Shown here in pieces: positions 1 to 8,551 of a stretch of 64,000 nt of DNA. The notes below the pieces were generated by a model, which saw nothing but the letters and a program-made list of their open reading frames with translations, had not been told where the DNA came from and did not search any database. The stretch lies in assembly GCA_943787375.1 (NCBI GenBank), contig CALSME010000007.1:58991-122990 (forward strand), given 5' to 3'. The stretch comes from an uncultured Polaribacter sp. GTDB taxonomy: Bacteria > Bacteroidota > Bacteroidia > Flavobacteriales > Flavobacteriaceae. The first letter of the stretch is position 1. Each line of letters begins with the position of its first letter. The position numbers and the translations under genes are program-made.

Positions 1-2
1 TT

Positions 3-257
3 GCACAAAAAGCAGTCGCAATCTATACTGATGAAAAACTTTGGGTAGCTGCTCAGGAAAACGGAGTCGCAATTATTAATTCACACTACGATAAAGAAAA
101 AAACGGCGCACTATTGATTGATAAAATCATTAATATTCAAAAAAATTTACCACAACACAGAATTGCCAATTTTTTGGGGAGTATGCTGCAACACCAAACC
201 TTGCAAAGCACCAAATACATGAGTAAGTGGATTGAGGCTAAAAATAGGTTGCAGTAG
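3..257 (+). CDS. C-terminal fragment, probable glycosyltransferase (group 1)
   Basis: An open frame runs in from the left edge and stops at 255-257, giving the last 84 residues of a protein whose start lies outside the window. The tail contains IYTDEKLW, then a helical stretch with NFLGSMLQH and ends YMSKWIEAKNRLQ. From memory this resembles the C-terminal helices of flavobacterial group 1 (GT4-type) glycosyltransferases, where the last helix packs back on the N-terminal Rossmann domain. No catalytic residue is present in the fragment, so the assignment is tentative. It converges on the M3 peptidase gene with only 24 bases between the stops. Confidence 0.5.
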   Translation, partial: AQKAVAIYTDEKLWVAAQENGVAIINSHYDKEKNGALLIDKIINIQKNLPQHRIANFLGSMLQHQTLQSTKYMSKWIEAKNRLQ

Positions 258-281
258 TATTTTTATTAAATACTCCAGCCC

Positions 282-2297
282 TTATAACAATCCAGCTCTT
301 TTTAATAATGCGTCAGGCTTTGGTTCCTTTCCTCGGAATCTTTTGTAGAGGGTCATTGGTTTTTCTGTTCCTCCTTTAGACAATATATTTTCTTTAAATT
401 TAGTGGCTACTTCTTTGTTGAAAATTCCTTTTTCTAAGAAATATTCAAAAGCATCTGCATCTAAAACCTCTGCCCATTTGTAGGAATAATATCCTGCCGA
501 ATAGCCTCCCTGAAAAATATGTGAAAAGGCAGTACTCATGCAATTCCCTTCAACGTCTGGATACAGTTTGGTGTCTGCGAAAGCAGTATTTTCAAAATCC
601 TTAATACTACTTATTTTAGAGGGATCTTGTGAGTGCCAACTCATATCTAGTAGACCAAAACTTAATTGTCGTAACGTTTGCATTCCTTCATGAAAACTGG
701 CAGATTCTTTTATTTTTTCAACATATTTCATTGGGATCATTTCTCCCGTTTCATAATGTGTTGCAAACAATGCCAAAGCCTCTTTTTCATAACACCAATT
801 CTCTAAAATTTGACTGGGTAATTCTACAAAATCCCAAGAAACGGAAGTTCCTGATAAGCTATTGTAAGTGGTGTTTGCCAACATGCCGTGTAAAGCGTGT
901 CCAAATTCATGGAACAAAGTAGTTACTTCATTAAACGTAAGTAATGACGGTTTTGTAGCCGTTGGTTTTGTAAAGTTGCAAACGATGGATACATGTGGTC
1001 TTTCGTTTTTGCCGTTTTTAATTTGCTGTGGTTTGTAACTGGTCATCCAAGCGCCATTTCTTTTGCCTTTTCGAGGGTGAAAATCTGCATAAAAAACAGC
1101 AATAAAATCGCCTTTTGTGTTGGTTACATTGTAGGTTTTAACATCCTCATGATATTTATCTATATTGGTAACCGCTTCAAAATTTAAATCAAATAATTTA
1201 TGAGCAATGGTAAAAGCACCATCAATAACATTTTCTAATTTAAAATAAGGCTTTAATATTTCCTGATCTAAATCGAAAATTTCTTTCTTCAGTTTTTCAG
1301 AATAATAAGCACCGTCCCATTTCTGGAGTTGCGTTATTCCGTCTAATTTTTTTGCGTAGTTTTCTAAATTTTTAAATTCTTTTTTTGCTGCGGGCTTAGC
1401 TTTCTTTAAGAGATCTTTTGAAAAGGCAATTACTTTTTCGTGGGTTTCTGCCATTCTTTCTTCTAAAACAAAATGTGCATGGGTTTTGTAACCTAACAAA
1501 AGGGCTCTCTGGTGGCGCAATTGTACAATGTCTAAAACAATTTTTTCGTTATTAAAGTCATTGTCTTGAAATGCTTTTTTACCGGCAGCAATGGCCATTT
1601 TTTTGCGCAGTTCTCGATGGTCTGCATAGGTTAAAAAAGGAATGTAACTTGGGTAATCTAGTGTAAAAACCCATCCTTCTTTTCCTCTTTCAGTTGCCAG
1701 TTGATGCGCAGCTTCTTTTGCAGATTCTGGCAATCCAGAAAGCTGTTTTTTATCTACCAAGTGCATTTCAAAAGCATTGGTTTCTGTCAAAACATTTTCG
1801 CCAAATTTTAAAGACAATTTAGAAAGTGAAGCATCAATTTTCCGAAGTGCCGTTTTATCAAGGTCATTTAAATTCGCGCCATTTCTTGCAAACCCTTTGT
1901 ATTGCTTTTCTAGTAGTGTTTTTTGTTCAGGAGTTAGTGTCAAGTATTCTCGATTTTCAAAAACAGTTTTTACTTTTTGAAACAGGGCTTGATTTAAAGT
2001 AATATCATTTCTAAATTCACTTAACCAAGGCGAAATTTCTTGTGCGATACTTTGTATTTCATCATTGGTTTCTGCCGAATTTAAATTGAAAAAAATACTG
2101 GTAATTCGGTTGAGTCTTTCTCCTGTAAAATCTAACGCTTCAGTGGTGTTTTCAAAAGTAGGTTTTGCCTTATTTTCAACAATTTCCGCAATCTCTTTTT
2201 TCGCCATTTCGATGGCATTTTTGATAGCAGGTTTGTAATGCTCAGTTAAAATTTTTGAAAATGGAGCAGTATTGAAAGGCTGTAAAAGTGGATTCAT
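282..2297 (-). CDS. M3 family zinc metallopeptidase (oligopeptidase A / Dcp type)
   Basis: A cytosolic zinc oligopeptidase that probably degrades short peptides left by the proteasome-like proteases or by peptide import. The HExxH zinc motif is HEFGH at residues 463-467, and the third zinc ligand expected in family M3 is E492, exactly 28 residues after E464. The 671-residue length matches OpdA and Dcp (about 680). No signal peptide is visible. It lies 44 bases downstream of purE on the same strand and could be the last gene of a purK-purE-peptidase transcript. Oligopeptidase A and peptidyl-dipeptidase Dcp cannot be told apart by eye. Confidence 0.93.
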   Translation of the reverse strand: MNPLLQPFNTAPFSKILTEHYKPAIKNAIEMAKKEIAEIVENKAKPTFENTTEALDFTGERLNRITSIFFNLNSAETNDEIQSIAQEISPWLSEFRNDITLNQALFQKVKTVFENREYLTLTPEQKTLLEKQYKGFARNGANLNDLDKTALRKIDASLSKLSLKFGENVLTETNAFEMHLVDKKQLSGLPESAKEAAHQLATERGKEGWVFTLDYPSYIPFLTYADHRELRKKMAIAAGKKAFQDNDFNNEKIVLDIVQLRHQRALLLGYKTHAHFVLEERMAETHEKVIAFSKDLLKKAKPAAKKEFKNLENYAKKLDGITQLQKWDGAYYSEKLKKEIFDLDQEILKPYFKLENVIDGAFTIAHKLFDLNFEAVTNIDKYHEDVKTYNVTNTKGDFIAVFYADFHPRKGKRNGAWMTSYKPQQIKNGKNERPHVSIVCNFTKPTATKPSLLTFNEVTTLFHEFGHALHGMLANTTYNSLSGTSVSWDFVELPSQILENWCYEKEALALFATHYETGEMIPMKYVEKIKESASFHEGMQTLRQLSFGLLDMSWHSQDPSKISSIKDFENTAFADTKLYPDVEGNCMSTAFSHIFQGGYSAGYYSYKWAEVLDADAFEYFLEKGIFNKEVATKFKENILSKGGTEKPMTLYKRFRGKEPKPDALLKRAGLL

Positions 2298-2341
2298 TGA
2301 GGGTGTGATTCTTTAATTTCTTAATCAGGGCTGCGTAGTTT

Positions 2342-2821
2342 TTATTTCTTTACACGTTCTGAAGCTTTTTCTACCTTTAATTTTAAGCCCTCTTTATAAG
2401 CAATAATTCTGTCTAAGACACATGTATCTGAAGCGCCAATAATTTGTGCTGCTAAAATACCTGCATTTTTTGCGCCATCTAAGGCCACGGTTGCTACAGG
2501 AACCCCTCCAGGCATTTGTAAAATAGACAAAACAGAATCCCATCCATCGATAGAGTTGCTGCTTTTTACAGGAACACCAATAATGGGTAACGGACTCATT
2601 GCTGCCACCATTCCTGGTAAATGTGCAGCGCCACCAGCACCCGCAATAATTACTTTTAAGCCGCGTTTGTGGGCATTTGTTGCATAGTCAAATAATTTCT
2701 CAGGAGTTCTGTGAGCAGAAACAATATCTACTTCAATTTGAATGTCAAAACTTTCCAAGATGTCGATTGCTTCTTGCATGATTGGAAGATCTGAATCACT
2801 CCCCATTATTATTCCTACCAT
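2342..2821 (-). CDS. purE: 5-(carboxyamino)imidazole ribonucleotide mutase PurE
   Basis: Converts N5-CAIR to CAIR in de novo purine synthesis, acting on the product of PurK encoded just upstream. The 159-residue protein has the class I signature: GSDSD at residues 7-11, SAHRTP at 35-40 with the catalytic His37, and AGAGGAAHLPG at 60-70 that binds the ribose phosphate. The gap to purK is 47 bases and both are on the minus strand, so co-transcription is likely. Nothing unusual is seen. Confidence 0.97.
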   Translation of the reverse strand: MVGIIMGSDSDLPIMQEAIDILESFDIQIEVDIVSAHRTPEKLFDYATNAHKRGLKVIIAGAGGAAHLPGMVAAMSPLPIIGVPVKSSNSIDGWDSVLSILQMPGGVPVATVALDGAKNAGILAAQIIGASDTCVLDRIIAYKEGLKLKVEKASERVKK

Positions 2822-2868
2822 AATTTTTGCTTTTTTGTCGAATGCACTTCGTTATTTTAGTTTCGCTA

Positions 2869-4026
2869 TTATTTTGAAATTACCCGAATCGTTTCTTTTA
2901 CTTTTTGTGCAATTTCTCTTGCTTTTGCAATGTCATTATTAACAATCGTAACATGTCCCATTTTACGAAATGGGCGCGTTTCTTTTTTGCCGTAAATATG
3001 AGGTGTAACCCCATCTATTTTTAAAATATCATTTATGTTTTCATACACAACCGCTCCAGAAAACCCTTCTTCACCGACCAAGTTTACCATAATTCCAGCA
3101 ACGGTACTTTCTGTATTTCCTAATGGAAGGTTTAAGATACTTCTAAGGTGTTGTTCAAATTGATTGGTATAACTCGCTTCTATTGAATAATGCCCAGAAT
3201 TGTGTGGCCTTGGTGCCACTTCATTTACCAAAATTGTATCTTCTTTTGTTTGAAACATTTCAACAGCCAATAGCCCTATGAAATCTAAATCTTTTACCAC
3301 TTTTAAAGCAATTTCTTGGGCTTTTTGGGCAACGACATCTTCAATTCTTGCAGGACAAATCACATACTCTACTTGATTTGCTTCTGGGTGAAACTCCATT
3401 TCTACTACTGGATAGGTTTTGGTTTCCCCTTCTTTATTTCTAGCAACAATGACTGCCAATTCATTTTTAAAGGGAATTAATTTTTCAGTAATGCATTCTA
3501 CATTGGGCAAACTTTCTAAATCTGCGATCGTTCTCACAATTTTCACTCCATTACCGTCATACCCAAAACGAGCGGCTTTCCATACAAAAGGAAAATCAAT
3601 GATGTTATTTTCGTAAGAGTGTTTTAGTTCTTCTAAATACGCATAGTGAGAATAGGTTGCGGTAGGAATTTGATGGTCTATATAAAAATTCTTCTGCCTC
3701 GCTTTGCTTTGTATAATTCGAAGTGTTTTGGGAGTTGGAAATATTGTCAAACCTTCCGCTTCGAGTTGGTCTAGCGCATCTAAATTTACATTTTCTATTT
3801 CGATGGTCAGCAGATCTACTCGTTTTCCAAAGCGATAAACGGTTTCAAAATCTAATAAATCTCCTTGTACAAACTGATTGCAAATTTGTGCGCATGGCGC
3901 CTTTTTATTCCCGTCTAAAATGGTCGTAAAAATATCGAATTTCTGGGTTTCTGCAAGTAGCATTCGTCCGAGTTGACCGCCACCAAGAACGCCCAATTTA
4001 AAGTCTGAAGAGAAATAGTTTTTCAA
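2869..4026 (-). CDS. purK: N5-carboxyaminoimidazole ribonucleotide synthase PurK
   Basis: ATP-grasp ligase that carboxylates AIR with bicarbonate and ATP to give N5-CAIR, the substrate of PurE. The N-terminal GGGQLGRM loop is at residues 15-22, the central ATP-grasp domain covers roughly 100-290, and the hallmark NEVAPRPHNSGHY lies at 268-280. The 385-residue length is normal. It is the first gene of the purK-purE pair on the minus strand, and I see no obvious PurR-like operator upstream. Confidence 0.97.
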   Translation of the reverse strand: MKNYFSSDFKLGVLGGGQLGRMLLAETQKFDIFTTILDGNKKAPCAQICNQFVQGDLLDFETVYRFGKRVDLLTIEIENVNLDALDQLEAEGLTIFPTPKTLRIIQSKARQKNFYIDHQIPTATYSHYAYLEELKHSYENNIIDFPFVWKAARFGYDGNGVKIVRTIADLESLPNVECITEKLIPFKNELAVIVARNKEGETKTYPVVEMEFHPEANQVEYVICPARIEDVVAQKAQEIALKVVKDLDFIGLLAVEMFQTKEDTILVNEVAPRPHNSGHYSIEASYTNQFEQHLRSILNLPLGNTESTVAGIMVNLVGEEGFSGAVVYENINDILKIDGVTPHIYGKKETRPFRKMGHVTIVNNDIAKAREIAQKVKETIRVISK

Positions 4027-4080
4027 GATGTAATTTTAGTTGTGTCTTACAAAAATAACAATCTAATTGGATTTAAGCTA

Positions 4081-4500
4081 CTAAAAATTAGTGATTCGTA
4101 TACTTGTGCCATTTTTTAAAACACGGTATTCTCTTGCTGGACAATTTGAACCATTTGTTTGAGGTGCACCTCCCAAGTGTACACTGTATTCGCTATCGTC
4201 ACATTCGCATTTTAAAGTCAGTCCGTTTTCAAACGTCATTGGCGTACTACAATCGTTATTAGGGCAAAGCAAATCGAACGCAACAAAAGACGTGCTATTT
4301 ATATTGAAGAGTAAAATGCCCTTGTTGCCGCCATTTAAAATTGTAAAACCTCCTGGTGTTTGTGCATTAATATTAATGGGGTTGTTTAAATCTGTAGAAA
4401 CCTCAATGTTAATATTCGGCAAACAATTGCCAATTTGAGTATTGTCTGCGCAGCTAAAAAATAAAATACAAACGAACAAAAAAATGCTTTTTTTTATCAA
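4081..4500 (-). CDS. Rieske-like lipoprotein without canonical ligands
   Basis: Small predicted lipoprotein. From the TTG at 4498-4500 the product is 139 residues and begins with a compact lipoprotein signal (MIKKSIFLFV... then LFFSC). The only ATG, at 4552-4554, gives 157 residues with an 18-residue tail before the signal and overlaps the greA promoter, so I prefer the TTG. The C-terminal half resembles the Rieske fold in spacing (LCPNNDCS, then LKCECDDSEYSV and a GGAP turn). However, the CxH...CxxH cluster ligands are not present: both histidine positions are replaced. It is therefore probably a Rieske-fold protein that has lost the 2Fe-2S cluster, or an unrelated cysteine-rich protein. Function unknown. 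Confidence 0.7.
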   Translation of the reverse strand: MIKKSIFLFVCILFFSCADNTQIGNCLPNINIEVSTDLNNPININAQTPGGFTILNGGNKGILLFNINSTSFVAFDLLCPNNDCSTPMTFENGLTLKCECDDSEYSVHLGGAPQTNGSNCPAREYRVLKNGTSIRITNF

Positions 4501-4527
4501 AATAAAAGGGGTCTTTATATGAAAACG

Positions 4528-4557
4528 TTTGCAATTTACAAATATTTTGTACATTTG
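4528..4557 (+). promoter_or_regulatory. Promoter of greA
   Basis: TTTG at 4528-4531 and TACATTTG at 4550-4557 are 18 bases apart, matching the Bacteroidota -33/-7 consensus (TTTG, TAnnTTTG). A start near 4564 would give greA a leader of about 135 bases. The leader shows no hairpin I can name. Confidence 0.65.
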
Positions 4558-4700
4558 TAGTCCAATCTCATTCCTGTTTTCAGTAATGAGATTTTTAAAT
4601 TTAAGTCCCTAATTAGTTGTTTGTTGAGACATACGAGTCTTTCTTTCAAATACATAAAAGGGAATGGTTTGAGAAAGGAACTAAATTTTAAATAAAAAAA

Positions 4701-5174
4701 ATGAGCAATATATCCTATTATTCTGCGGAAGGTTTAAAGAAATTAAAAGAAGAATTGTTTCAATTGGAACAATATGAAAGACCAAGAGTTACCCAAGAAA
4801 TTGCAGACGCACGTGATAAAGGTGATTTAAGTGAGAATGCAGAATACCATGCCGCAAAAGAAGAGCAGTCGCATCTAGAATTTAAGATTGCAAAGTTGAA
4901 AAATGTAATTTCTAATGCACGTATTTTAGACGAAAGCCAATTAGATACTTCCAAAGTATTGATTCATTCGAATGTGGTGATTAAAAACACGACCAATGGT
5001 ATGGAGTTCTCTTACCGATTGGTTGCAGATTCTGAGACCGATGTAAAAAATGGGAAATTGTCAGTAAACTCTCCAATTGGGAAGGGTTTGTTGGGAAAAA
5101 AAGTTGGCGAAATTGCTGAAATTCAGGTTCCAAATGGAATCATGAAATTTGAGATCATGAAGGTTTTTAGATAA
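4701..5174 (+). CDS. greA: Transcription elongation factor GreA
   Basis: Rescues backtracked RNA polymerase by inserting a coiled coil into the secondary channel and stimulating transcript cleavage. The 157-residue protein has the long N-terminal coiled coil (about residues 8-75), with the acidic tip DKGDLSENAEYH. The C-terminal FKBP-like domain contains the usual SPIGKGLLGKKVGE near residues 122-137. It is followed 36 bases later by the HIT protein gene on the same strand. Confidence 0.97.
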   Translation: MSNISYYSAEGLKKLKEELFQLEQYERPRVTQEIADARDKGDLSENAEYHAAKEEQSHLEFKIAKLKNVISNARILDESQLDTSKVLIHSNVVIKNTTNGMEFSYRLVADSETDVKNGKLSVNSPIGKGLLGKKVGEIAEIQVPNGIMKFEIMKVFR

Positions 5175-5210
5175 TCCTTTCAGTTTTCATTAAAAAACAA
5201 ACACCAACTC

Positions 5211-5597
5211 ATGAGTATCTTTACCAAAATAATTACAGGCGAAATTCCAAGTTATAAAGTTGCTGAGAATGCAGATTTTATTGCTTTTTTAGACATCAAT
5301 CCAAATGCAAAGGGACATACACTTGTGGTGCCAAAAAAAGAAGAAAATAAAATTTTTGATTTGTCAAAGGAGGCTTATGCTAGTTTAATGGGTTTTTCAT
5401 ACCAGGTAGCAAAAGCCATTGAAAAAACACTGCCTTGCAAACGTGTTGGAATGAGTGTTATTGGATTGGAAGTGCCTCATGTTCATGTGCATTTAATTCC
5501 ACTGAATGCGATGGCAGACATTCAATTCATGCAAAAAGTAACTTTTTCAAAGGAAGAGTTTGTTGATTTGGCTGAAGCGATTTCAAAGAATTTTTAA
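5211..5597 (+). CDS. HIT family protein (histidine triad nucleotide-binding)
   Basis: A 128-residue histidine triad protein of the Hint branch, expected to hydrolyse AMP-linked substrates such as aminoacyl- or acyl-AMP phosphoramidates in the cytosol. The triad HVHVH sits at residues 90-94 followed by LIPL, and the upstream NPNAKGHTLVVPK motif (30-42) is typical. Probably co-transcribed with greA. Its stop is 31 bases from the stop of the convergent histidine kinase gene. Confidence 0.93.
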   Translation: MSIFTKIITGEIPSYKVAENADFIAFLDINPNAKGHTLVVPKKEENKIFDLSKEAYASLMGFSYQVAKAIEKTLPCKRVGMSVIGLEVPHVHVHLIPLNAMADIQFMQKVTFSKEEFVDLAEAISKNF

Positions 5598-5627
5598 AAA
5601 GACTTTTTTTAGATTTCGAAAAAGTGC

Positions 5628-6776
5628 TTAAACACTTTCTAATAAAATTTCAAAAGTAGTTCCTTTACCGATCTCTGATTTTTTTACACTTATTTTCCCT
5701 TTGTGGTAATCTTCCACAATTCTTTTAGAGAGTGACAATCCCAAACCCCAACCTCGTTTTTTTGTGGTAAAACCCGGTTTGAAAATTTGCTTAAACAAAG
5801 ATTTGTGCATTCCTTTTCCGGTATCTGAAATGGTTATTTTTACGAGCTTTCCAATGGGTACGATCGCTAGTTTTAAATCACCCTCTTTTTGCATTGCATC
5901 AATAGCGTTTTTGATAAGATTTTCAATGACCCATCCAAAAAGCGCATTATTTAAATTGACAAATAATTCTTTTTTCTCTGAAGAAAATGTGAATGAAATT
6001 TGTTTAGAACTTCGAGATTCTAAATAATCATAGGCCTGTTTTGTAATATGAATAATGTTTTCCTTTCTAAGTTCTGGAACAGAACCAATTTTAGAGAATC
6101 GATTGGCGATGGTATTAAGACGATGTACATCATTTTCAATTTCTGTTACATATTTGTCATCTACTTTTTCCATTTTTAAAATAGCAATCCATCCTAGTAA
6201 AGAAGATAGTGGTGTACCAATTTGATGCGCAGTTTCTTTGGCCATTCCGGTCCATAACTTATTCGTTTCGGCCGCTCTGTTGGAACTAAAAAATAGATAT
6301 ATGACACTAAGGAATAAGATCAGAATTAGGATAAGTGCGAGTGGGTAATAGGTGAGTTTGTTTAATAGGTCTGAATCTCTGTAATAGATGAATTTTTTGT
6401 TTTTTCCGTTATAACTTATTTCAATAGGAGCATTTTCAGATTTCATTTTTTGCAATTGATCCTGCACATATATCGGATCTAGACTTTTTATAGCGTCTAA
6501 ATTTTTATATTCAATCTCCCCAGATTCATTCACTAAAATCATTGGAATATCAGTGCTGTTTTTAATGATTTTTAGGGGCAAATCTACACTAGCATCTAGG
6601 TCTTCATTGGTAGACAGTTCTCTTTGTGCGGTTGCAAAAATTTCTATTTTAGCACGCTCTTCTTGTTTAAATTTTTGAAAAAACACAGCGGTATTCCAGA
6701 GAATTAGCGACACAATAATTAAAGATATTAGAATGGCAATTCGCTTAAATAAAAGGGTGTTTGTAAGAAAGTTCAT
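5628..6776 (-). CDS. Orphan membrane sensor histidine kinase
   Basis: Inner-membrane two-component sensor. I start it at the second ATG (6774-6776, MNFLTNTLLF), giving 382 residues; the ORF is open to 6812. Two membrane segments lie at about 12-32 and 144-163, enclosing a periplasmic domain of about 110 residues. The dimerisation box AKETAHQIGTPL carries the phospho-acceptor His184. The ATPase domain has an N box (ENLIKNAIDAM, about 285-295), G1 (DTGKG, 318-322) and G2 (GWGLGLSL, 342-349). No response regulator gene lies next to it, so its partner is elsewhere. The HQIGTP box is typical of Bacteroidota kinases. Confidence 0.9.
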   Translation of the reverse strand: MNFLTNTLLFKRIAILISLIIVSLILWNTAVFFQKFKQEERAKIEIFATAQRELSTNEDLDASVDLPLKIIKNSTDIPMILVNESGEIEYKNLDAIKSLDPIYVQDQLQKMKSENAPIEISYNGKNKKFIYYRDSDLLNKLTYYPLALILILILFLSVIYLFFSSNRAAETNKLWTGMAKETAHQIGTPLSSLLGWIAILKMEKVDDKYVTEIENDVHRLNTIANRFSKIGSVPELRKENIIHITKQAYDYLESRSSKQISFTFSSEKKELFVNLNNALFGWVIENLIKNAIDAMQKEGDLKLAIVPIGKLVKITISDTGKGMHKSLFKQIFKPGFTTKKRGWGLGLSLSKRIVEDYHKGKISVKKSEIGKGTTFEILLESV

Positions 6777-6928
6777 CAAAACAAATATAAAGATTTCTTG
6801 GATATAACTCATTTATGATTTTGATAGTATCTTTACATATCAATTAATTTTTGCCTGCGAACAGAAAATAGAAGAATTTAAACATTTTCAATTTCCCGTT
6901 AGGTAATTGCTAACTCAAAAAAATTAGG

Positions 6929-7789
6929 ATGCTTTCAATAGACCCAAAAGAATTTTCGACAAGTAAATTACACGGTTATTTACTAGGTGCTGTTGCACCA
7001 AGACCCATCGCTTTTGCAAGTACGATGGATGCAGAAGGAAATCCAAATCTATCTCCATTTAGTTTTTTTAATGTTTTTGGTGCCAATCCGCCGATTCTTA
7101 TATTTTCTCCCGCACGAAGAGTTCGAGACAATACCACAAAACATACCTTAGAAAATGCTTTGGCAACTAAAGAAGTGGTTATTAATGTGGTCAATTATGA
7201 CATCGTGCAACAAATGTCTTTGAGTAGTACAGAATATCCTGCAGGCGTTAATGAATTTGATAAAGCTGGTTTTACCATGTTGCCATCTGAAAATATTAAG
7301 CCCTTTAGAGTGGCAGAGTCTCCCGTGCAATTTGAATGTAAAGTGACGGATGTAATTGGTACTGGTAGTGAAGGAGGTGCTGGGAATTTAATTATTTGCG
7401 AAGTTGTAAAGATGCATATTTCTGAAGCTGTTTTAGATGCAGATGGAGCGATAGATCAACACAAAATAGATTTAGTAGCTAGAGCTGGTGGAAGTTATTA
7501 TTCGAGAGCAAGAGCTGGTTTCTTTGAAATCTCGAAGCCAGTAAGTACTTTGGGGATTGGGGTAGATGCGATTCCTGCGGAAATTAGAAATAGCGCTATT
7601 TTAACTGGAAATAACTTAGGAATGTTAGGCAATGTAGCACAATTGCCTGATAGGGTCGCTGTTGATAACTTTGCAAAAGAACATCCAAAATTTATTGGGC
7701 TAGAAACCGTAAAAAAACATACATTTGCGAAAGAGTTTTTAAATAAAAAAGAGGTAGAAAGTGCTTGGAAAGTGCTTTTAATTAAATAG
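6929..7789 (+). CDS. Flavin reductase family protein (FMN-binding split barrel)
   Basis: A 286-residue flavin reductase-like/flavoredoxin family protein. The N-terminal half carries the family pattern: a start like LLGAVAPRPIAFAST (about residues 18-32), NLSPFSFFNVFG (39-50) and a CEVVKMHISEAV strand (150-161). Such proteins bind FMN and often serve as NAD(P)H:FMN reductases or electron carriers; the substrate here is unknown. It is divergent from the histidine kinase (116-base gap up to the kinase ORF) and is followed 15 bases later by the DUF3127 gene. Confidence 0.9.
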   Translation: MLSIDPKEFSTSKLHGYLLGAVAPRPIAFASTMDAEGNPNLSPFSFFNVFGANPPILIFSPARRVRDNTTKHTLENALATKEVVINVVNYDIVQQMSLSSTEYPAGVNEFDKAGFTMLPSENIKPFRVAESPVQFECKVTDVIGTGSEGGAGNLIICEVVKMHISEAVLDADGAIDQHKIDLVARAGGSYYSRARAGFFEISKPVSTLGIGVDAIPAEIRNSAILTGNNLGMLGNVAQLPDRVAVDNFAKEHPKFIGLETVKKHTFAKEFLNKKEVESAWKVLLIK

Positions 7790-7804
7790 TTAAGAATATA
7801 TATT

Positions 7805-8170
7805 ATGGAAGTAATCGGTAAAGTAAAGTTAATTGGCGAGGTGCAAACTTTTGGATCAAACGGATTTAGAAAAAGAGAATTGGTTGTTACAACAGATGAG
7901 CAGTACCCTCAAATGATTATGGTTGAATTTGTACAAGATAAATGTGATTTATTAAACAATTTTGCAGTGGGTCAAGATGTAAAAGTTGCGATCAATTTAA
8001 GAGGTAGAGAATGGATCAACCCACAAGGAGAAGCAAAATACTTCAACTCTATTCAAGGATGGAGAATTGAAGGATTGTCTCAAGCTGCACCAAGTAACTT
8101 GCCTCCAGTAGATCAGTTTCAGCCTGCAGCAAATGTTTCTGATGCAGAACCAGACGATTTACCATTCTAG
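7805..8170 (+). CDS. DUF3127 domain protein (OB-fold-like)
   Basis: A 121-residue protein of the DUF3127 family, widespread in Bacteroidota. It is built of short strands (KVKLIGEVQTFGSNGFRKRELVVTT, then FVQDKCDLLNNF and GQDVKVAINLRGREW) that look like an OB fold, and an acidic disordered tail ends DAEPDDLPF. The tail is strikingly like the acidic C-terminal tip of single-stranded DNA-binding protein (DDDIPF in E. coli), so a role on single-stranded DNA is a reasonable guess but is not established by the sequence. A strong bidirectional terminator follows. Confidence 0.88.
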   Translation: MEVIGKVKLIGEVQTFGSNGFRKRELVVTTDEQYPQMIMVEFVQDKCDLLNNFAVGQDVKVAINLRGREWINPQGEAKYFNSIQGWRIEGLSQAAPSNLPPVDQFQPAANVSDAEPDDLPF

Positions 8171-8195
8171 AATTTCGTAAAGTTTTTTAGCAACA

Positions 8196-8235
8196 ACACA
8201 AAGAGCGTTCATTTTAAAATGAACGCTCTTTGTGT
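8196..8235. terminator. Bidirectional terminator between convergent genes
   Basis: A perfect 40-base palindrome, two 20-base arms meeting at 8215/8216, with the arms rich in A on the left and T on the right. It can fold on either strand and lies between the convergent DUF3127 and DUF1456 genes. Confidence 0.85.
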
Positions 8236-8286
8236 GTTTAATGAATGTAGTGTTGTTCTTTTTTAAAAACAAAGTAGTTTAAAAAA

Positions 8287-8532
8287 TTATTTTTTTTCTC
8301 CTTTTTTAGGCATAGGCCCTCGTAAGTGAATTACCAGTCCGTTTAAAAAATTACGTAGAATTTGATCCCCACATTCTACATATTTTTCATGCGCTTCGTT
8401 TCTAAATAAAGCCCCTAATTCTCCTTTACTTACCTTAAAATCTACCAAAGCGCAGATTGCTACAATATCGGTATCACGCAATTTATGCGCCACACGTAAT
8501 TTTTTTAAAATATCGTTATTTGTTAATCCCAT
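8287..8532 (-). CDS. DUF1456 family protein (single-domain YehS-like)
   Basis: An 81-residue protein with one DUF1456 unit: NDILKKLRVAHKLRDTDIV near the N-terminus, then the LGALFRNEAHEKYVECGDQILRNFLNGL core. The E. coli relative YehS has two such units in about 156 residues, so this is a one-unit form. The tail is basic (KKGEKK). Function unknown. It lies 19 bases downstream of the VTT membrane protein gene and is probably in its transcript. Confidence 0.85.
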   Translation of the reverse strand: MGLTNNDILKKLRVAHKLRDTDIVAICALVDFKVSKGELGALFRNEAHEKYVECGDQILRNFLNGLVIHLRGPMPKKGEKK

Positions 8533-8551
8533 AGTGCAAATGTAAGAGAAA

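Noticed and set aside
5621..5638. A small AAAGTG/CACTTT hairpin at the stop of the orphan histidine kinase.
   Set aside because: Only six pairs and no T run in either direction beyond coding sequence; too weak to call a terminator.
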